DNA of 64,000 nt, from the NCBI RefSeq assembly GCF_016920785.2, contig NW_024609846.1:74905816-74969815 (forward strand). The letters run 5' to 3'. This DNA comes from Ixodes scapularis (lineage: Eukaryota; Arthropoda; Arachnida; Ixodida; Ixodidae). This document shows, piece after piece, positions 10,962-22,550 of the stretch; position 1 is the stretch's first letter, and every line of letters starts with the position of its first letter. The notes under the pieces are model-generated. The model was not told the DNA's origin. It saw only the letters and a list, made by a program, of their open reading frames with translations, and did not search any database. A program made the translations under genes and the position numbers.

Positions 10962-13900
10962 TTAGGCTTCTAACTCTTCTTCGGTTTCTTCTTTTTTTGC
11001 ATCAGTGTCATTGGGCACACCTGAATCTGTTGTCAAATGGCATTCTCCGTTTTGACATAATCCCTCATCACCATTGTTGTACTGCAAATGAGAGAGAGAA
11101 AAAGGAGTATTGAAATTTCAAATGTTCCTGAGATGTACGCTCTAAAAAAGGGTGTATTATTGCACCCTTTGTCCCACATATATACCTCTAAATTTCAATT
11201 CGACGTACAACTCCCTACAGTCGAACAGACCACCCAATATATTACGAGGGGCGTGAGCCGGTGCAACTTATTAAAATAGCTGATGTGCGTGTTACTGAAT
11301 ACAAAAAAAAAAAATAATAATCAGGGTTTTCTTGGCCCTACTGCAAAAACTCAGTGTTTTCTTTGTGTGGTCTTTGATACGTTCTTTAGCTACTTAAAAA
11401 TTTATATCCCACCGTTATTAATCCCCTCGCACAACTTGGGGCCGTCTGTTGGAATATAGGGCGCTCTGCAGCGTACTGAAGTTTTGAGGTGTATTATATA
11501 TCAGAAAAGGGTGTAAGGTGATACCCTTTTTTTTAGAGTGTAATCTGCGATAACGGAACAGTTCAAAGTATGATATCCCATAATTTATTAAATCTACCGC
11601 TGAATATAGCCGTGAAATGTGCCTGCTACATTTAACGTAACAAATCCTACTCTAGACTTAGAGCGGAAAATCTCCACGGGATCTGATGTACGCGACATCA
11701 CGTGAAGTTGTATTTTCCGCGCAAAGTTTATCATAAACTTATATTTGAAATACTTCATACTGAAATTAATTAAAATATAATAAAATATAACTTTGTAACG
11801 TTGTGCTGTGGCGATTGAAAAAAAAAAAAAAAGATTGCGTGTTAAAGAACCCAAAAGAAAATCTGGCCTCGTAATAAAAAGATTTCTATTCCCCCTTGTG
11901 AGATTTCTCAGCTGAACGAAGGAAGACATACAAAATATAGAAAGAGACAAGGAATATACACTTTTACTCAAATCTCACAAGCGTGAATAACCAACCAGCT
12001 CAGCTCTGGGAAATCATGATTGTATTCCAACTACTCTGGCTCACATTATTGAACTAATTTCTGTTATGTGGCATATGCACAGCGGTCAAACGAAGCGGTC
12101 AACTCATATTCTTCACTTTTTAATCGGAGACATCAGCGTCATTAGCCGCAAACAGTCTGCTTTCGAAACTCCTGTGGACGGCATGGTAAAGGATCATGAC
12201 CCGCACAAAAAGATTGAGAAGCTCCTTTGTCTAGAAAGGAAATCATACTTTCATTTAACAATGTACCGTCATGTGAAAAAATTCCTCTCTATATTTAGGG
12301 GGAACATTTACCTTCTAAGAGTACTATCAAAAAGGTCACGTGAAGCCTCATGATTCTGCAGCGTCACATGACGTTACTGGACCATGATAGATCATATTAA
12401 TGGATGTCAGTTACACGCTACGTCACAGTATTAAGTGACAATATATTTTCTACGTCTTTACCAACTTCAATTTCAGGACAGGGCAAGGTACAATAAGTTT
12501 GTTTGGGTTCAGAGTACGAAGGCAAAGTTTAGAGCATATACAATTTATTGTGTTTTGTGATTTTGAAGAGTCACCGCCCATATCAGAGATCATGGAGCAT
12601 AGATATTTAGACTAGGAATTAATCTCATATAAATAATGTAGTATCATACCATCTTGAGCTGTATTCTTCTGAGGGAATCATAACACAAAAACTGATAATC
12701 TTTGGCATAAACATCGCAGCATAGGAACTAAAAAAATTAAACCGCGTGTACACCTCTTGGTGTTTCATATTGCAGAGAGGCTACTGTGAATTTGTTTGAA
12801 AATGAAAGGAATTACACTGCGTATGGGAAAAGCATACGTGTAAAACATATGACCCGCAAGCGCGGGAGCCAATATGTCTGGTAGCAAGATTAGATTTGCT
12901 ACTCACAAAGCATCGTTCTCCGTTCCCGAAGAAAAATTTGTCCCATGATTTGGTCTCAGCGTTCCAGCAGTAATAGTCGCAGCCTTCTCTCTTTTCTTCC
13001 TATAAACATAATAAACCGAAGAAATGAATTTAAAGTAATATTCCCAAGATCTTGTTTACACAGGGTGCATCGCGTGCATGATATACGAAATTAAATAATA
13101 GTTTGCGGATGCATTTAAATTCATCAAGTACCTCAAAAACATTTTGACAGAAAAGCGGCCTACATAGACGCGTTGATTTTGTTTATACTTCAGCACACGA
13201 AATGTTTTCAAATATGTACTGGAAAAATTGTTACCGAGGCGGGTCTCGTTCCGTTTTGGCAATTGTGGGGCGCAGCGGCTGCGACGAAGGCCAGAGACAC
13301 TGCAGACAATGAAGCGATAAAATTCAATTCAAGTAAAGCCACGCTCAAAGCTTTTATCTAACAGATATTTGTCTTCAGCGTTTGTCTATCGCAACTAATA
13401 ATGTAACAATAAGCAAACAAAAAGAATTATGAAGTGTTAGTTTATTCAGGGGCTACAAGACACCAAAAATATATGGAAGCGGTTCTTTAGAAATAAACTT
13501 ACAGTCTAATATGAAGGCCTCCGTTACTGCGAAGCCGATTCATGTTCTCAGCAACTATGCTCACGGCTATTGTTATTACGTTTATATCTCAAACATAGTT
13601 TTGATCAGGAATGCGGTTCCAGAAATTTAATTTATGGTTAGACATTCAATTATTATAAAAAAAGATGACAAGAACACCATTTTTGAACACTTTTTTTTTG
13701 TCATGCGGAACTGCACTGAAAAAATATCTATACTTGTCAAAAACGCAATGCATAAGTTCACTACGCAGAGATTTGTGCTTGTCTTTTTTACCAAGGAGAC
13801 TCGACATATAATCAACCATTCTTGTAGCGACTAAGCAGGACCCTAGGCGTAGGCTGCTATATTTGATGGTGTTTCACGAAATATATCTTCAAAATCTACT

Positions 13901-16027
13901 GCGAAATTATTTTTTTTTCATGTTGGTCTGAACGAAAAATGAATATCGCAATTGTTTTGAAAGCTCAGTAGAAACGCATATTAAACCCTCTCTATCGTTA
14001 AAACATTTTGAATGCATAAACTCTCCGTGAAAAAAAAATTGTTACATTCAGTTTATTCATTACAAATGTATGCCTTTTAGGCAAACGTATTATAAAACTA
14101 ATGAAAGGAATTCATTCTCAGCATATATTTTGAGCGACGTTTTTCCTAGAAAGCTTCCACTCAAATATAATTAATGCACGTGGTATAGATTGTATTCGGT
14201 CAACAGAATTGGCAAGAGTGAAAAAAATATAAAAAAACATCCTCTGTCTCAAAAATACTGCGGTCGTGGTTTGGTCTTAAAACTCCTATACATTTATTTA
14301 CCACAATCGTGTGCAGTGCTGAGGCTATGTTTTGAGTTTGATATATCAATTTGACGTAAACTTGCTAGAGCTTTTGTCTGAAATGCACGATATAAAATTT
14401 TTGATATTCTTCTCAATAAAATAAATAAACGTCTAATCTTTATCAAAAACTATCAATTTAGGCGTGCATAGGTTCAAAATCTGCGCCTGGAGTCCTCCGT
14501 TCTAGCTCAGATATTGATATCAGCTGAAAGTGTCGGGTAAATCAGGTAATGAGCACTCTTCATTTATTTACAGACCAATTTCATTATTCAGTTCTTTTTG
14601 CAAAATATTCAAGCATACTATTTATTATACCTTCGTTAATTTTCGTGATTGCAATTCATCATTTACATCATGTCAGCAAGGTTTCCGTAAAAGTTACTCG
14701 TACGAGGCAAAAATTTGCACAGTAAACTTTTTCTGCTATGGACAGTAATAATAAATCGACTGCGTAGTTTCTTAGCGTTCATTCTTTTTTATTAACAACT
14801 ATCTGCATAAAGCACAGTAATCATCGACTGCAACATAATCGGGAGCATTCAACATTTCCTACATAATACAACGCAATTCGTAACAGCTAACGACTTCGAA
14901 TCCCCAACTTCTCTGGTTGAGCCTGATGTGCCGCAAGGCTCTGTTGTTGGCCCCCTGTTATTTCTCATTTACATGGATGATCTACCTGAATCTCTCACTT
15001 CCTTCATAAAGGTGCTTGCCACCCATCGTGTCATATTTCGTATTATGTCCTCTAGTGCTGATACCTTCTTACTTCAATCTCCTCTAAACAAAACTTTCAC
15101 TTGGTGTAGATCATGAAAAATGCCGCTTAATTATAAGTGTTAATCAATGCGAATTTGACACAGACTACTCAGTGCTATCGGTTGAAGAATATTGCAGATA
15201 TTTTACTAGAGGAGGTTCCATGATATAAATACCTAGCAATTAATTTAACTGCACACCTCGAGCAAAACACACGTAAATTTTATAATTAAAAGCTCCAATC
15301 AGATGCCTCGATATTTACGGCGTAACTTCGTTATGGCGTTTTCATCTTTAATTCCTACTCTCTTTAAAATTCTCCTTTATTTTAATCTTAAATACAGATC
15401 ATCAGTATGTGATCCAGGCAGCTACTTTCTTACTAATGAATTATAGGCGGTAGAACATCGCAGTGCGCGTTTGAAAATCTGTAACTGCATGCTTATTAAC
15501 GGTGTCATTAATCAAAACCTACTTAAATCTCCGTCACATTTTCCTAAGTAGAAGTGTGACACAACTAGCTCTATTTCATAGAATTGACCATTATATTCAG
15601 TCAATAAAAGCAGCTTTTTTTGTAAGCCGTCATAGTCGCCCTCTCGTACAAATCACCGACAAAAAGTAGATATTCCTCAGTGCCCTTATCGTTAACATGT
15701 TTTTTCATTCATCCATACCGAAAACCAGCGCTGAATGAAACCGCCTGCCCACCTTTGTTTTTCTCTTTTAACCTACATTCGCTGTTCCTTTGTTGTATTT
15801 TGACAATTTCGCCTATTTATTATTTACTTTTCACACCTTATGCAACGCCCTCTGCGCCCTGAACTTAAATAAATAAATCCATACAATAAGTTGAGCGTTA
15901 TATGCACAAAACTAATGCCTGAGAGTCGAGGCCATCAGATCCTCTAGCAAAGTAGAGGGCTGAGCTAGTTGCCTAAGTAATTAAAAAAAAACTCACCCAA
16001 CACCAGCATGATCTCAGTCAACCCCAT
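10962..16027 (-). CDS. Salp14/Salp9-like salivary secreted protein, left copy (4 exons)
   Basis: Exons, in transcript order, are 16,027-15,997, 13,299-13,235, 12,999-12,907 and 11,081-10,962 (102 codons plus stop). All introns have GT...AG ends (donors gtgagt, gtaac, gtgagt; acceptors ctgcag, tatag, ttgcag). Exon 1 and the start of exon 2 encode a signal peptide (start MGLT, hydrophobic core, cut likely before HNCQNG). The mature part has six cysteines, in NC, GCD, YCW, RCF, LCQ and ECH, as in the Ixodes Salp14/Salp9 anticoagulant family, secreted in saliva and reported to inhibit coagulation. The frame ends in an acidic tail (KKEETEEELEA), whereas the lysine-rich tail of the family is visible in another frame just downstream. 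All splice sites, the TATA box and the AATAAA are intact, so it may be expressed. Family identity rests on recognition, not a search. Confidence 0.85.
11138..11540. mobile_element. Tc1/mariner-like foldback MITE in intron 3 of the left gene
   Basis: The ends read CGCTCTAAAAAAGGGTG and, in reverse complement, CACTCTAAAAAAAAGGGT, and TA flanks both sides (11,136-11,137 and 11,541-11,542). The two halves are long imperfect inverted repeats ('gtcgaacagaccaccc' against 'gggccgtctgttgga'). The right-arm intron runs without interruption at the same place, so this copy inserted in the left arm. A related copy lies at 56,186-56,600. Confidence 0.75.
14524..15890 (+). pseudogene. LINE reverse transcriptase relic in intron 1 of the left gene
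   Basis: Fragments of a non-LTR reverse transcriptase lie in order. 'IYRPISLFSSFCKIFKH' and 'SCQQGFRKSYS' come first (about 14,555-14,700). Then 'PQGSVVGPLLFLIYMDDLP' (14,931-14,990) and a C-terminal tail to about 15,880. Stops and frameshifts are frequent and the catalytic YADD region is lost. It lies antisense to the host gene inside about 2.6 kb that the right-arm paralogue lacks (its intron 1 is only 87 bp). Confidence 0.7.
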
Positions 16028-16083
16028 AGCTTGTGTTGTGCTCTCAACGAGTATGTGAGTGCTTATGCCCCAAAAGGGGAACA

Positions 16084-16090
16084 TTATATA
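16084..16090 (-). promoter_or_regulatory. TATA box of the left Salp14-like gene
   Basis: TATATAA on the minus strand, about 60 bp upstream of the start codon, in a block ('cgcgactatataatg') also found upstream of the right-arm gene. The expected start of transcription, about 30 bp downstream, falls in 'agcactcac', also conserved between the copies. Confidence 0.75.
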
Positions 16091-16739
16091 GTCGCGAAAA
16101 TTCCGGTTGGTTTTTAATTTGTTCTGCATTTTTCGTCCGAACCTCAGACCGTTTTAGCATTTGCACTGTTCTCTCGTGCTGGATTACGTAGTAATGCCTT
16201 TGTTCTAGACATTTTGAGCTTGATATATGAGTGTAAAGAAGCTGAAGGGACATTTGCACGATGACTCATCTACATGTCATATACACTGTCACTACAGGTG
16301 TCAACGCTTTTTGGAAGAAATGCTCCGGACTTTTACGTTTCGTTTCTATTTTAACCTAAGCAGCGAAGGATAAGAAAAGGTCGCCGTACTCTAGCTAATA
16401 AAATGTGATCTGCGGTTGTATTATCATAATTTGTCCTCACTAAAGAAGAATATTCGAAGGTCGTCGATTCAAAATACATCCGTAGTATTTTTAAGGGTTT
16501 CCCTGTCATGATAAAATTGTAATATGTCCCGCTGCACAGTGTCTTATTTATACAAAAAATATTTTAGTTGTTTCAGGACCGAGACATGGCGCTTTCCTAA
16601 GCTAAATATTTATATGCCTGTTCGTCTATTAAATGTTGGTTTTGAAAATGGGGTTCATTCTCGCCAGCTCACGTGACTGGTTTCCTTATATCCAAAAGTT
16701 TCCTTAGCGCCAGTTGTTGATTCAATGCTCCCGTTAGTG

Positions 16740-17103
16740 CAGTGGTTCTCAAATGGGGTTCCGCGGACCCCTTGGGGTCGGCGAAGGCATTGTAGGGCTC
16801 CGCGAGGCCCTGCCTCATCAGTCAAGCCCGGTAGTAAAAGTTGCCTTTTCTCAGATTGAGAAGAAACATTCAAATTTTCGGGCAAGATCTCTCGTGTGAG
16901 TGTCAATGAGAGAAGTGTACTTCACACTAGCCCTTAGTTATATCCAAATATTAAATCATTATCAAAATTGACCCCTTCCTCCCGTCACGAACCGGGTCCT
17001 CCCGGTTCGTGACGGGAGGAAGAAAAAGGATCCACAAGGGGTCCACAAGGGGTTTTGCGGATCCACAAGGGGTCCGCAGAACAGCAATGGTTGAGAACCA
17101 CTG
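16740..17103. mobile_element. hAT MITE A1 (CAGTGGTTCTCAA termini)
   Basis: The ends are inverted repeats beginning CAGTGGTTCTCAA, followed on both sides by sequence around 'gcggaccccttg'. The flanks CGTTAGTG and CGTTGGTA are a diverged 8-bp target duplication. The right arm has 'ttccgttagtctattctc' with no element, which supports both the boundaries and an insertion after the duplication. It is non-coding. A sibling copy is at 42,272-42,570. Confidence 0.85.
16975..17022. repeat. Perfect 22-bp hairpin inside the hAT MITE
   Basis: Left arm 16,975-16,996 (starting cttcctcccgtcacg) and right arm 17,001-17,022 are exact reverse complements around a TCCT loop. Such a perfect palindrome in an otherwise diverged element is unusual. 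It may be a recent internal duplication or a nested terminal. Confidence 0.85.
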
Positions 17104-18239
17104 CGTTGGTATATTCTTATTTTGATCCGATAATGTTAGGTCTAAAGTGTTGGTCTGTTTTCCTAACCGATGAAGGTATTTAAGGCGGCATGAGTATTTG
17201 GTGATGGTTCATTTTAGATTCGAAGTGCGAGAAGAACAGCTGTCAACAGTCGACAGCCCCCGCCTAAGAGCTATTAAATAAATTGATCAGGAACTTAATC
17301 TTTCTTGAATAATTCAGATAATATTACTTATAAAGACCACTTACTTCTTGAGCAACTGTGAATATAGTATGAAATTAGTATTGATAATCAGCAATGAATA
17401 TACATAATTAAGTGGCATACACATATGATTTTGTGTTTATGTACTTTGGAGTGCTTAGGAGTATCAGCTGAAGGAAACAGTACTCGACTGAATTAAAAAT
17501 TGAAAGATGATGAATATCGTATCAGATGTTCATAAAAGCGCGTTAGGCGCATGAGATTGCGACTGTGCTGTTTTTCTTCTCCCGATACTCTTCAGTATTT
17601 GGCAAGGTTCTGCAGATAAAATTATCTGTTCCAGCTCAACAGCCATGCTCGTATTTTTGTAAAAGAGCAAAGTCCATATTCTAAGTTAAAAACAAATGCT
17701 TCAATCTAGAAAATGCAATTGTGGGAAAATAAAAAGTGTCTCTTCTAGAAATTAAAAACCTAGCAATTAAAAAAAAATATAAAACGGTGTCTTTGCGCTT
17801 GCTATGCAATACTAAACTATCACTTGAACGAGGCGCTTGCTTGAGTAATTCTCTTGATTAAATTATCCACATTTTATTATAATAAGCTGTGCGGGCCGAA
17901 CCCGAGAACTACAAGTATTCGCATGACACCCTCAAATGTTGAGCTCACATAAGCTTATAAATCTCGTCACTGAAATCGGTTCAACAATAGAGCGGATGAA
18001 CGTCGGGAATGTTCAGGTCCGCATCGGTGACTGTCTTCAAATTATTGCTTCATTACCTCCAGCAAGCTCAAGTGTCGAATTGTTATTTTATATGATATTA
18101 TTTTTGTGTTCGTTACAGCTTGAAGACATTCATTAACTCAATCACGTATTTTTGATTTTTGTGCTTATGAACATCTGTTAGAATTTTAATATTGCCCAAA
18201 CAAGGAGATTAAAAACGTTTACAGCGACCTTTATACCCA
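17104..18239. other. No gene; left-arm intergenic DNA
   Basis: AT-rich DNA lying between the left salivary gene and the palindrome array. It matches the reverse complement of about 28,680-30,170 in the right arm, including 'gacagctgttctt'-type and 'cacttcggagtg'-type blocks. No reading frame or RNA gene can be supported. Confidence 0.5.
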
Positions 18240-18683
18240 ATGTCCTATAGAGAGAAAATACCCTTTATTTTTGATAATTTTTCCGCTCTATTGAGCGGAG
18301 AAACCGGGTACATTGGTCACGTGGGGTTAATTCCCCACTTAATTTAGAGTGAAATCTAAATTCGTATACGGGTCACGTAACGTCACATTTCCTTCTAAAT
18401 TTTGGAGCAAAATTTATTGATGCATTTGTCAGATGTAGGGAAGATACGTGACGATAGGTTCTCCGCTAATTATGGCGGGGATTCTGAATTGGTGCATAGG
18501 TCTCATGACGTAAGTTTTCCCGCAAAATTTAGGGGGCAACCGTATTGATGTATGTCTTACGTGTGGTAATGATTACGCTACGCTAATTTTCTCGCTAAAT
18601 TTAGCGGGGACGCTAAGGGTGCTTAGGTCATGTGACGGTGATGCTCCCGCCAAATTCGCCGGGGAATCTGAATTGGTGTATAT
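18240..18683. repeat. Diverged tandem array with palindromic core (left copy)
   Basis: About seven units of roughly 51-73 bp, each centred on a palindrome of the type CCCGCTAAATTTAGCGGG and followed by a CACGTGAC- or GACGTCAC-like block. The best cores are near 18,282, 18,459 and 18,587. The Gypsy element inserted at its inner end. The right arm has the same array inverted at 28,270-28,680. Confidence 0.7.
18680..18683. other. Left target-site duplication (ATAT) of the Gypsy element
   Basis: ATAT precedes the 5' LTR and ATAT (24,368-24,371) follows the 3' LTR. Removing the element and one ATAT gives a sequence that differs at 2 of 24 positions from the uninterrupted right-arm site at about 28,255-28,278. 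Confidence 0.8.
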
Positions 18684-19097
18684 TGCCGCGCGCCAAGTAG
18701 GCAGGGCGGCCGTGTCCTAACGGCTATCGCGCTTGCCTCTCACGCGAAGGGCCAGGATTCGGTTCCTGGCCGCGGCTACACATTTTTTTGACACTGTAAT
18801 GTGGTGTTCTGGTGAATTCGAGAACCGTCTTGCTGATTCGAGGCTAGAATGTTCTACGCGCCGAACCTTCTACGCCGAATGCTCCAGAAGCCCACGCGTG
18901 TACAAAAGCGGCTCCGCGTGGCAAGCCGGAGTCAGTTTCGCCCCAGCGTTCGACTCTGCTCTTTCGCCGACCTCGACGCCCGCGGCGATCTGCTGTTATC
19001 TTTTGTTTCCTTTTAATTTTTGGGCACAAGTTCGCCCCCATTAAACGTTTCAGTTTCCCCAGTTATTCTTTGTTTCCCCGCCTGTTTATTCGTGGCA
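18684..19097 (+). repeat. 5' LTR
   Basis: Starts TGCC and ends TGGCA (the 3' LTR ends TGACA). A TATA-like TACAAAA (18,901-18,907) lies about 31 bp before TCAGT (18,932-18,936), a typical arthropod initiator. ATTAAA at 19,040-19,045 may be the polyadenylation signal. The first 95 bp form a tRNA-like module whose boxes have decayed in this copy. Confidence 0.92.
18710..18778 (+). promoter_or_regulatory. tRNA-like module in the 5' LTR (decayed Pol III boxes)
   Basis: Homologous to 23,981-24,047 in the 3' LTR. Both the A box ('tgtcctaacgg') and the B box ('ggattcggttcc') carry substitutions relative to that copy, so Pol III activity from this LTR is doubtful. Confidence 0.55.
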
Positions 19098-19100
19098 TTT

Positions 19101-19116
19101 TGGTGGAGGTGCGGGG
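19101..19116 (+). promoter_or_regulatory. Candidate tRNA primer-binding site
   Basis: TGGTGGAGGTGCGGGG begins three bases after the 5' LTR. It starts with TGG, the complement of the CCA end of a tRNA. I cannot assign the tRNA species by eye. Confidence 0.6.
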
Positions 19117-19291
19117 TAATCGCATGCCCCTGCAGCGTACACCTCCGAGGACCCGGAGTGCAATTCCGACAGCAAGCCCCCGACGACCCGACGAAGACAC
19201 TACCAAGACCGGATTGAGTCGCCGCATTCAAGGCCTACACCCGGAATTTGGACTCTTACCACCCAGGAACGAGCAGTCAAACAGGACGACG

Positions 19292-20490
19292 ATGAACAAC
19301 CAGTCGCCGCAGACCTCGAACGCTCCATCCGTCGTCTTCATGCCTGTCGCCCCACGCGATCCGACGCCATTCCATGGTGAGGCCTATGAGGATGTGGAGG
19401 TTTGGCTACAGCATTACAAACGAGTGGCCCGCCATAACCAATGGACACCAGAGCAGTGCCTTCAGAATGTCTACTTCGCTCTGGAAGGCACGGCGCGCAC
19501 CTGGTTCGAGAACCACGAAGCGTCGATTTCGTCGTGGGAAGAGTTCCAGGCCGAGGTGCGACGCACCTTTACCAACAAGCAGTGACGACAGCGTGCCGAA
19601 GAACTTCTCCAAGCAAGACACCAAGTGCCAAAGGAGAGCGTCCAAGCTTCGTCGAAGACGTTCTCCGCCTCATGAACCGCGCCGACCCAAACGCTCCCGA
19701 AGAGAAAAAGTTGCGGGTCCTAATGCGGGTCGTGAAAGAAAACATTTTAGGGGGCCTCGTGCGAAGCCCGCCTACCATTGTCCAAGGTTTCATCACTGAG
19801 GCCACCAACACCGAACGTGTCCTTCACGCAAGGGCCTCACACTACCAAAGACTTCCCGGCTTCCCTGCCCTCTCGCCATCCAGCTGCAGCATCCCTGACA
19901 TCCGCGACATCATCCGGGACGTGGTCCGGGAGGAAATCCAGAAGTTCCTGCCTGCTGCCCACCAGCCTGCTTCGCTGTCAATAACCGAAGTTGTCCGCGA
20001 AGAAGTTCAGCGGGCATTCCAACCTGAGGCTCCTGCCAGCGCAGCAGTACCCGAGGAGCCTTCTCTGACCAACGCCGTGGTAGCTCGGAGACCGGCTCCA
20101 GCTGCCCGGGAGTATTCGACGCCATCTCGACGTGGCCTACCAGAGCCGCAGACTTTCCGACGTCGGGCAGGGCAACCCCAGCTCGTCCGCACTGAACAAC
20201 CGGCGCCTAGGAAGAATGTCTGGCGCACGGCCGATCGACGACCGCTGTGTTTTAAATGCGGCGAGGCCGATCACGTCTACCGGAGGTGCCCGTACCGACA
20301 AATGGGCCTGCGAGGCTTAGCGCCGAGCGACCCGCGACCTCGCCTTGGAGAGCGGCCAAGAGACATCGAGGAGTACCTCCGACGACCCCTGTCCCCGGTG
20401 CGGACTCCACTACAACCTAAGTATTGTTATCAACGGCTACGACGCATCGGCACTGGTAGACACCGGCGCAGACTACTCAGTCATGAGTGA
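19292..20490 (+). pseudogene. gag pseudogene
   Basis: The start at 19,292 opens a Gag with a capsid-like region ('DPTPFHGEAYEDVEVWL', 'ALEGTARTWFE', then 'FQAEVRRTFTNKQ'). A TGA at 19,583-19,585 interrupts it. A one-base shift near 19,645 moves the frame into the following block ('FVEDVLRLMNRADPN'). A zinc knuckle of CCHC spacing (C-X2-C-X4-H-X4-C, 'CFKCGEADHVYRRC') lies at about 20,250-20,292. Gag would form the particle core and bind the element RNA. The long extra frame upstream of 19,292 lies partly in the LTR and is not part of Gag. Confidence 0.85.
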
Positions 20491-20911
20491 GAGGCTCTCT
20501 CGCCGCCTGCGAAAAGTTACGACGCCCTGGGGTGGACCACAAATTCGAACCGCTGGAGGACACCTTATCGCGCCTGTCGGAAGTTGCACTGCTCGCTTCG
20601 AAATTCACGGCGAAACGTGCCCTGTGAAATTCGTCGTTCTACAAGACTGTTCCAGAGATGTCATTCTCGGCATGGACTTTCTGTGCGAATACGACGCCGT
20701 CATCGACCTGGGTGAGAACAGATTGACGCTACGGAAGCCTGTTCCACCTTCAGACAAACTCCAAACAGCATCGCCCGCCGTCCGAGTCGCCGCCAGCCAC
20801 GTGAACCTGCCTCCGCGATCAAGTGTTGTCGTACCCGTCGTGGCCGATACAGCTACCTGCGCGACGTTTTCCTGGAAGGCAACCTTCAATAGCTCCTGGG
20901 AAGAGGAATAG
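20345..20911 (+). pseudogene. Aspartic protease segment of pol
   Basis: Contains the catalytic motif DTGAD (near 20,459) and the downstream 'ILGMDFL' typical of retroelement proteases. It lies in the +1 frame relative to the second gag block and overlaps it, which could be the natural gag-pro arrangement or decay. The frame is lost near 20,862, and the correct continuation meets a TAG at 20,890-20,892, so protease is not joined to reverse transcriptase. Confidence 0.85.
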
Positions 20912-22130
20912 GCGTAGCAAGAGGAGTAGCTGAACTTCAGGATGGGCGGACGGTGGTCCTCGTGACGAACATCCGAAATGAAACGCAACACCTCACGAAA
21001 GGTGCAGGCGTGGGCCAAGCCGAGGAACTTCAAAACGCCGCAGAAATCGCCGTAATTACTGACGAAACCTTGCCACCTCAGCGAGGCACTACGTCGCCAG
21101 CGCAGCTCGACATTGACCCTAAGCTTCCGGGCCCGAAACGACGACAGCTGATTAACCTTCTCGCCGAATACCACGACTGCTTTGCGACGTCGTGGAAGGT
21201 ACGCCGAACCGCCGTAGCGAAGCACCGCATCGTTGTCAAGGACGACGTGCGCCCTGTGCATCGATCGCCGTACAGAGTATCCGCTAAAGAAAGGGAGGTG
21301 ATTCAGGAGAAAGTTCAAAATATGCTGAACGACAACATAATCCAGCCTTCAAGCAGTCTGTGGGCGTCTCCAGTAGTGCTGGTGAAGAAGGACGGAACGC
21401 TAAGGTTCTGCGTGCACTACCGGCAGCTGAACACGGTGACGAAGAAAGACGTCTATCCACTCCCCCGCATCGACGACACTCTAGACCGGCTGCGCCACTC
21501 TCGATATTTCTCATCGATGGACCTAAAGAGCGGCTACTGGCAGATCGAAGTTGACGAACGGGACCGAGAGAAGGCAGCATTCGTCACGCCGGGTGGACTG
21601 TACGAGTTCAAGGTAATGCCCTTCGGACTATGCACGGCACCAGCAACTTTCCAGCGTGTCATGGAGACAGTACTGGCAGGACTGAAGTGGTAGAGCTGTC
21701 TCGTCTACCTCGACGAGGTCGTAGTGTTTTCCAGCGACTTCGACGAGCACTTGCAACGACTCCGAGCTGTTCTCCAAGCCATCCGAACCATGGACTCACC
21801 CTGAAGCCGTCAAAGTGTCGGTTCGCCTATGACGAACTGAAGTTCCTAGGCCACTTGGTTAGTAACGAAGGCGTCCGCCCAGACCCCGAGAAGACTCGCG
21901 CCGTCGCGTCATTTACAGCGCCGACAGACAAGAAGGCCGTGCGAAGATTCCTTGAACTTTGTGCCTAATATCGACGCTTCGTTCGGGATTTCCCAAGGAT
22001 TTCCACACCGCTTACAAAACTCACGAAGGACGCCGAGAAGTTCGAATGGGCCGAGGAGCAGCACCAGACATTCGACGATCTGAAGCGAAGACTCCAGACT
22101 CCTCCTGTCCTTTGACACTTTGATCAGGAT
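20895..22130 (+). pseudogene. Reverse transcriptase segment of pol
   Basis: Fingers and palm are clear in 20,953-21,693 ('SPVVLVKKDGTLRFCVHYRQLN', shown in parts: 'KKDGTLRFC', 'MDLKSGYWQIEV', 'MPFGLCTAPATFQR'). A TAG at 21,691-21,693 stops the frame just before the catalytic motif. The next codons read YLDE instead of the expected YxDD, so the second metal-binding aspartate is lost. A frameshift near 21,785 is followed by the thumb and connection region ('FLGHLVSNEGVRPDPEKT'), with further stops at 21,966 (TAA) and 22,113 (TGA). It cannot make an active polymerase. Confidence 0.9.
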
Positions 22131-22550
22131 GCTGAAACCGAGATTCACACAGACGCTAGTAATGCAGGACTTGGAGCGGTACTAGTTCAAGTGCAAGAGG
22201 GCACCGAGCGAGTTATCGCCTACGCAAGTCGGACGCTGTCCAAATCGGAGAGAAATTACTCCACGACTGAAAAAGAATGTCTTGCGGTCGTATGGGCAAT
22301 CACGAAGTTCCGCCCGTACCTGTACGGGAGTCCGTTCCGCGTAGTCACGGACCACCAATCGCTCTGCTGGCTTGCGAGCCTCAAGGACCCGTCAGGACGC
22401 CCCGCTCGATGGAGCCTCCGACTACAAGAGTTCATCATGACTGTGGTTTACAAGTCAGGACGCAAGCACAGCGACGCTGACTGCCTGTCCAGGGCCCCTG
22501 TCGAAATACCCTCCTGCTGCGGTGACGACAATGACGACGAGTGCTTTTAG
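22131..22550 (+). pseudogene. RNase H segment of pol
   Basis: Begins at 'EIHTDASNAGLGAVL' and continues with 'RNYSTTEKECLAVVWAITKFRPYL' (in parts), 'VVTDHQSLCWL' and 'HSDADCLSR', the RNase H block of Ty3/Gypsy elements. The acidic residues of the core motifs (TDAS, TEKE, TDH, DAD) are present. The frame closes at a TAG (22,548-22,550) caused by a one-base loss in a T-run just before the integrase. Confidence 0.88.

Noticed and set aside
13056..13361. Plus-strand frame 13,173-13,361 and its inverted counterpart at 30,930-31,130 as a conserved protein
   Set aside because: Both are antisense to exon 2 of the salivary genes; conservation reflects the exon and the duplication.
16044..16259. Frame 16,259-16,044 and its paralogue 30,645-30,869 as a conserved upstream protein
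   Set aside because: Both run through the promoter and 5' UTR of the salivary genes; similarity is explained by the duplicated promoter DNA.
19441..20490. A 349-codon frame as an intact gene
   Set aside because: Only its second part, from about 19,645, is Gag; the first part is the wrong frame of the capsid region. It is one piece of a broken retroelement.
20345..20500. Programmed frameshift between gag and protease
   Set aside because: The frame change is compatible with one, but so many random shifts and stops occur in this element that a single copy cannot show it.
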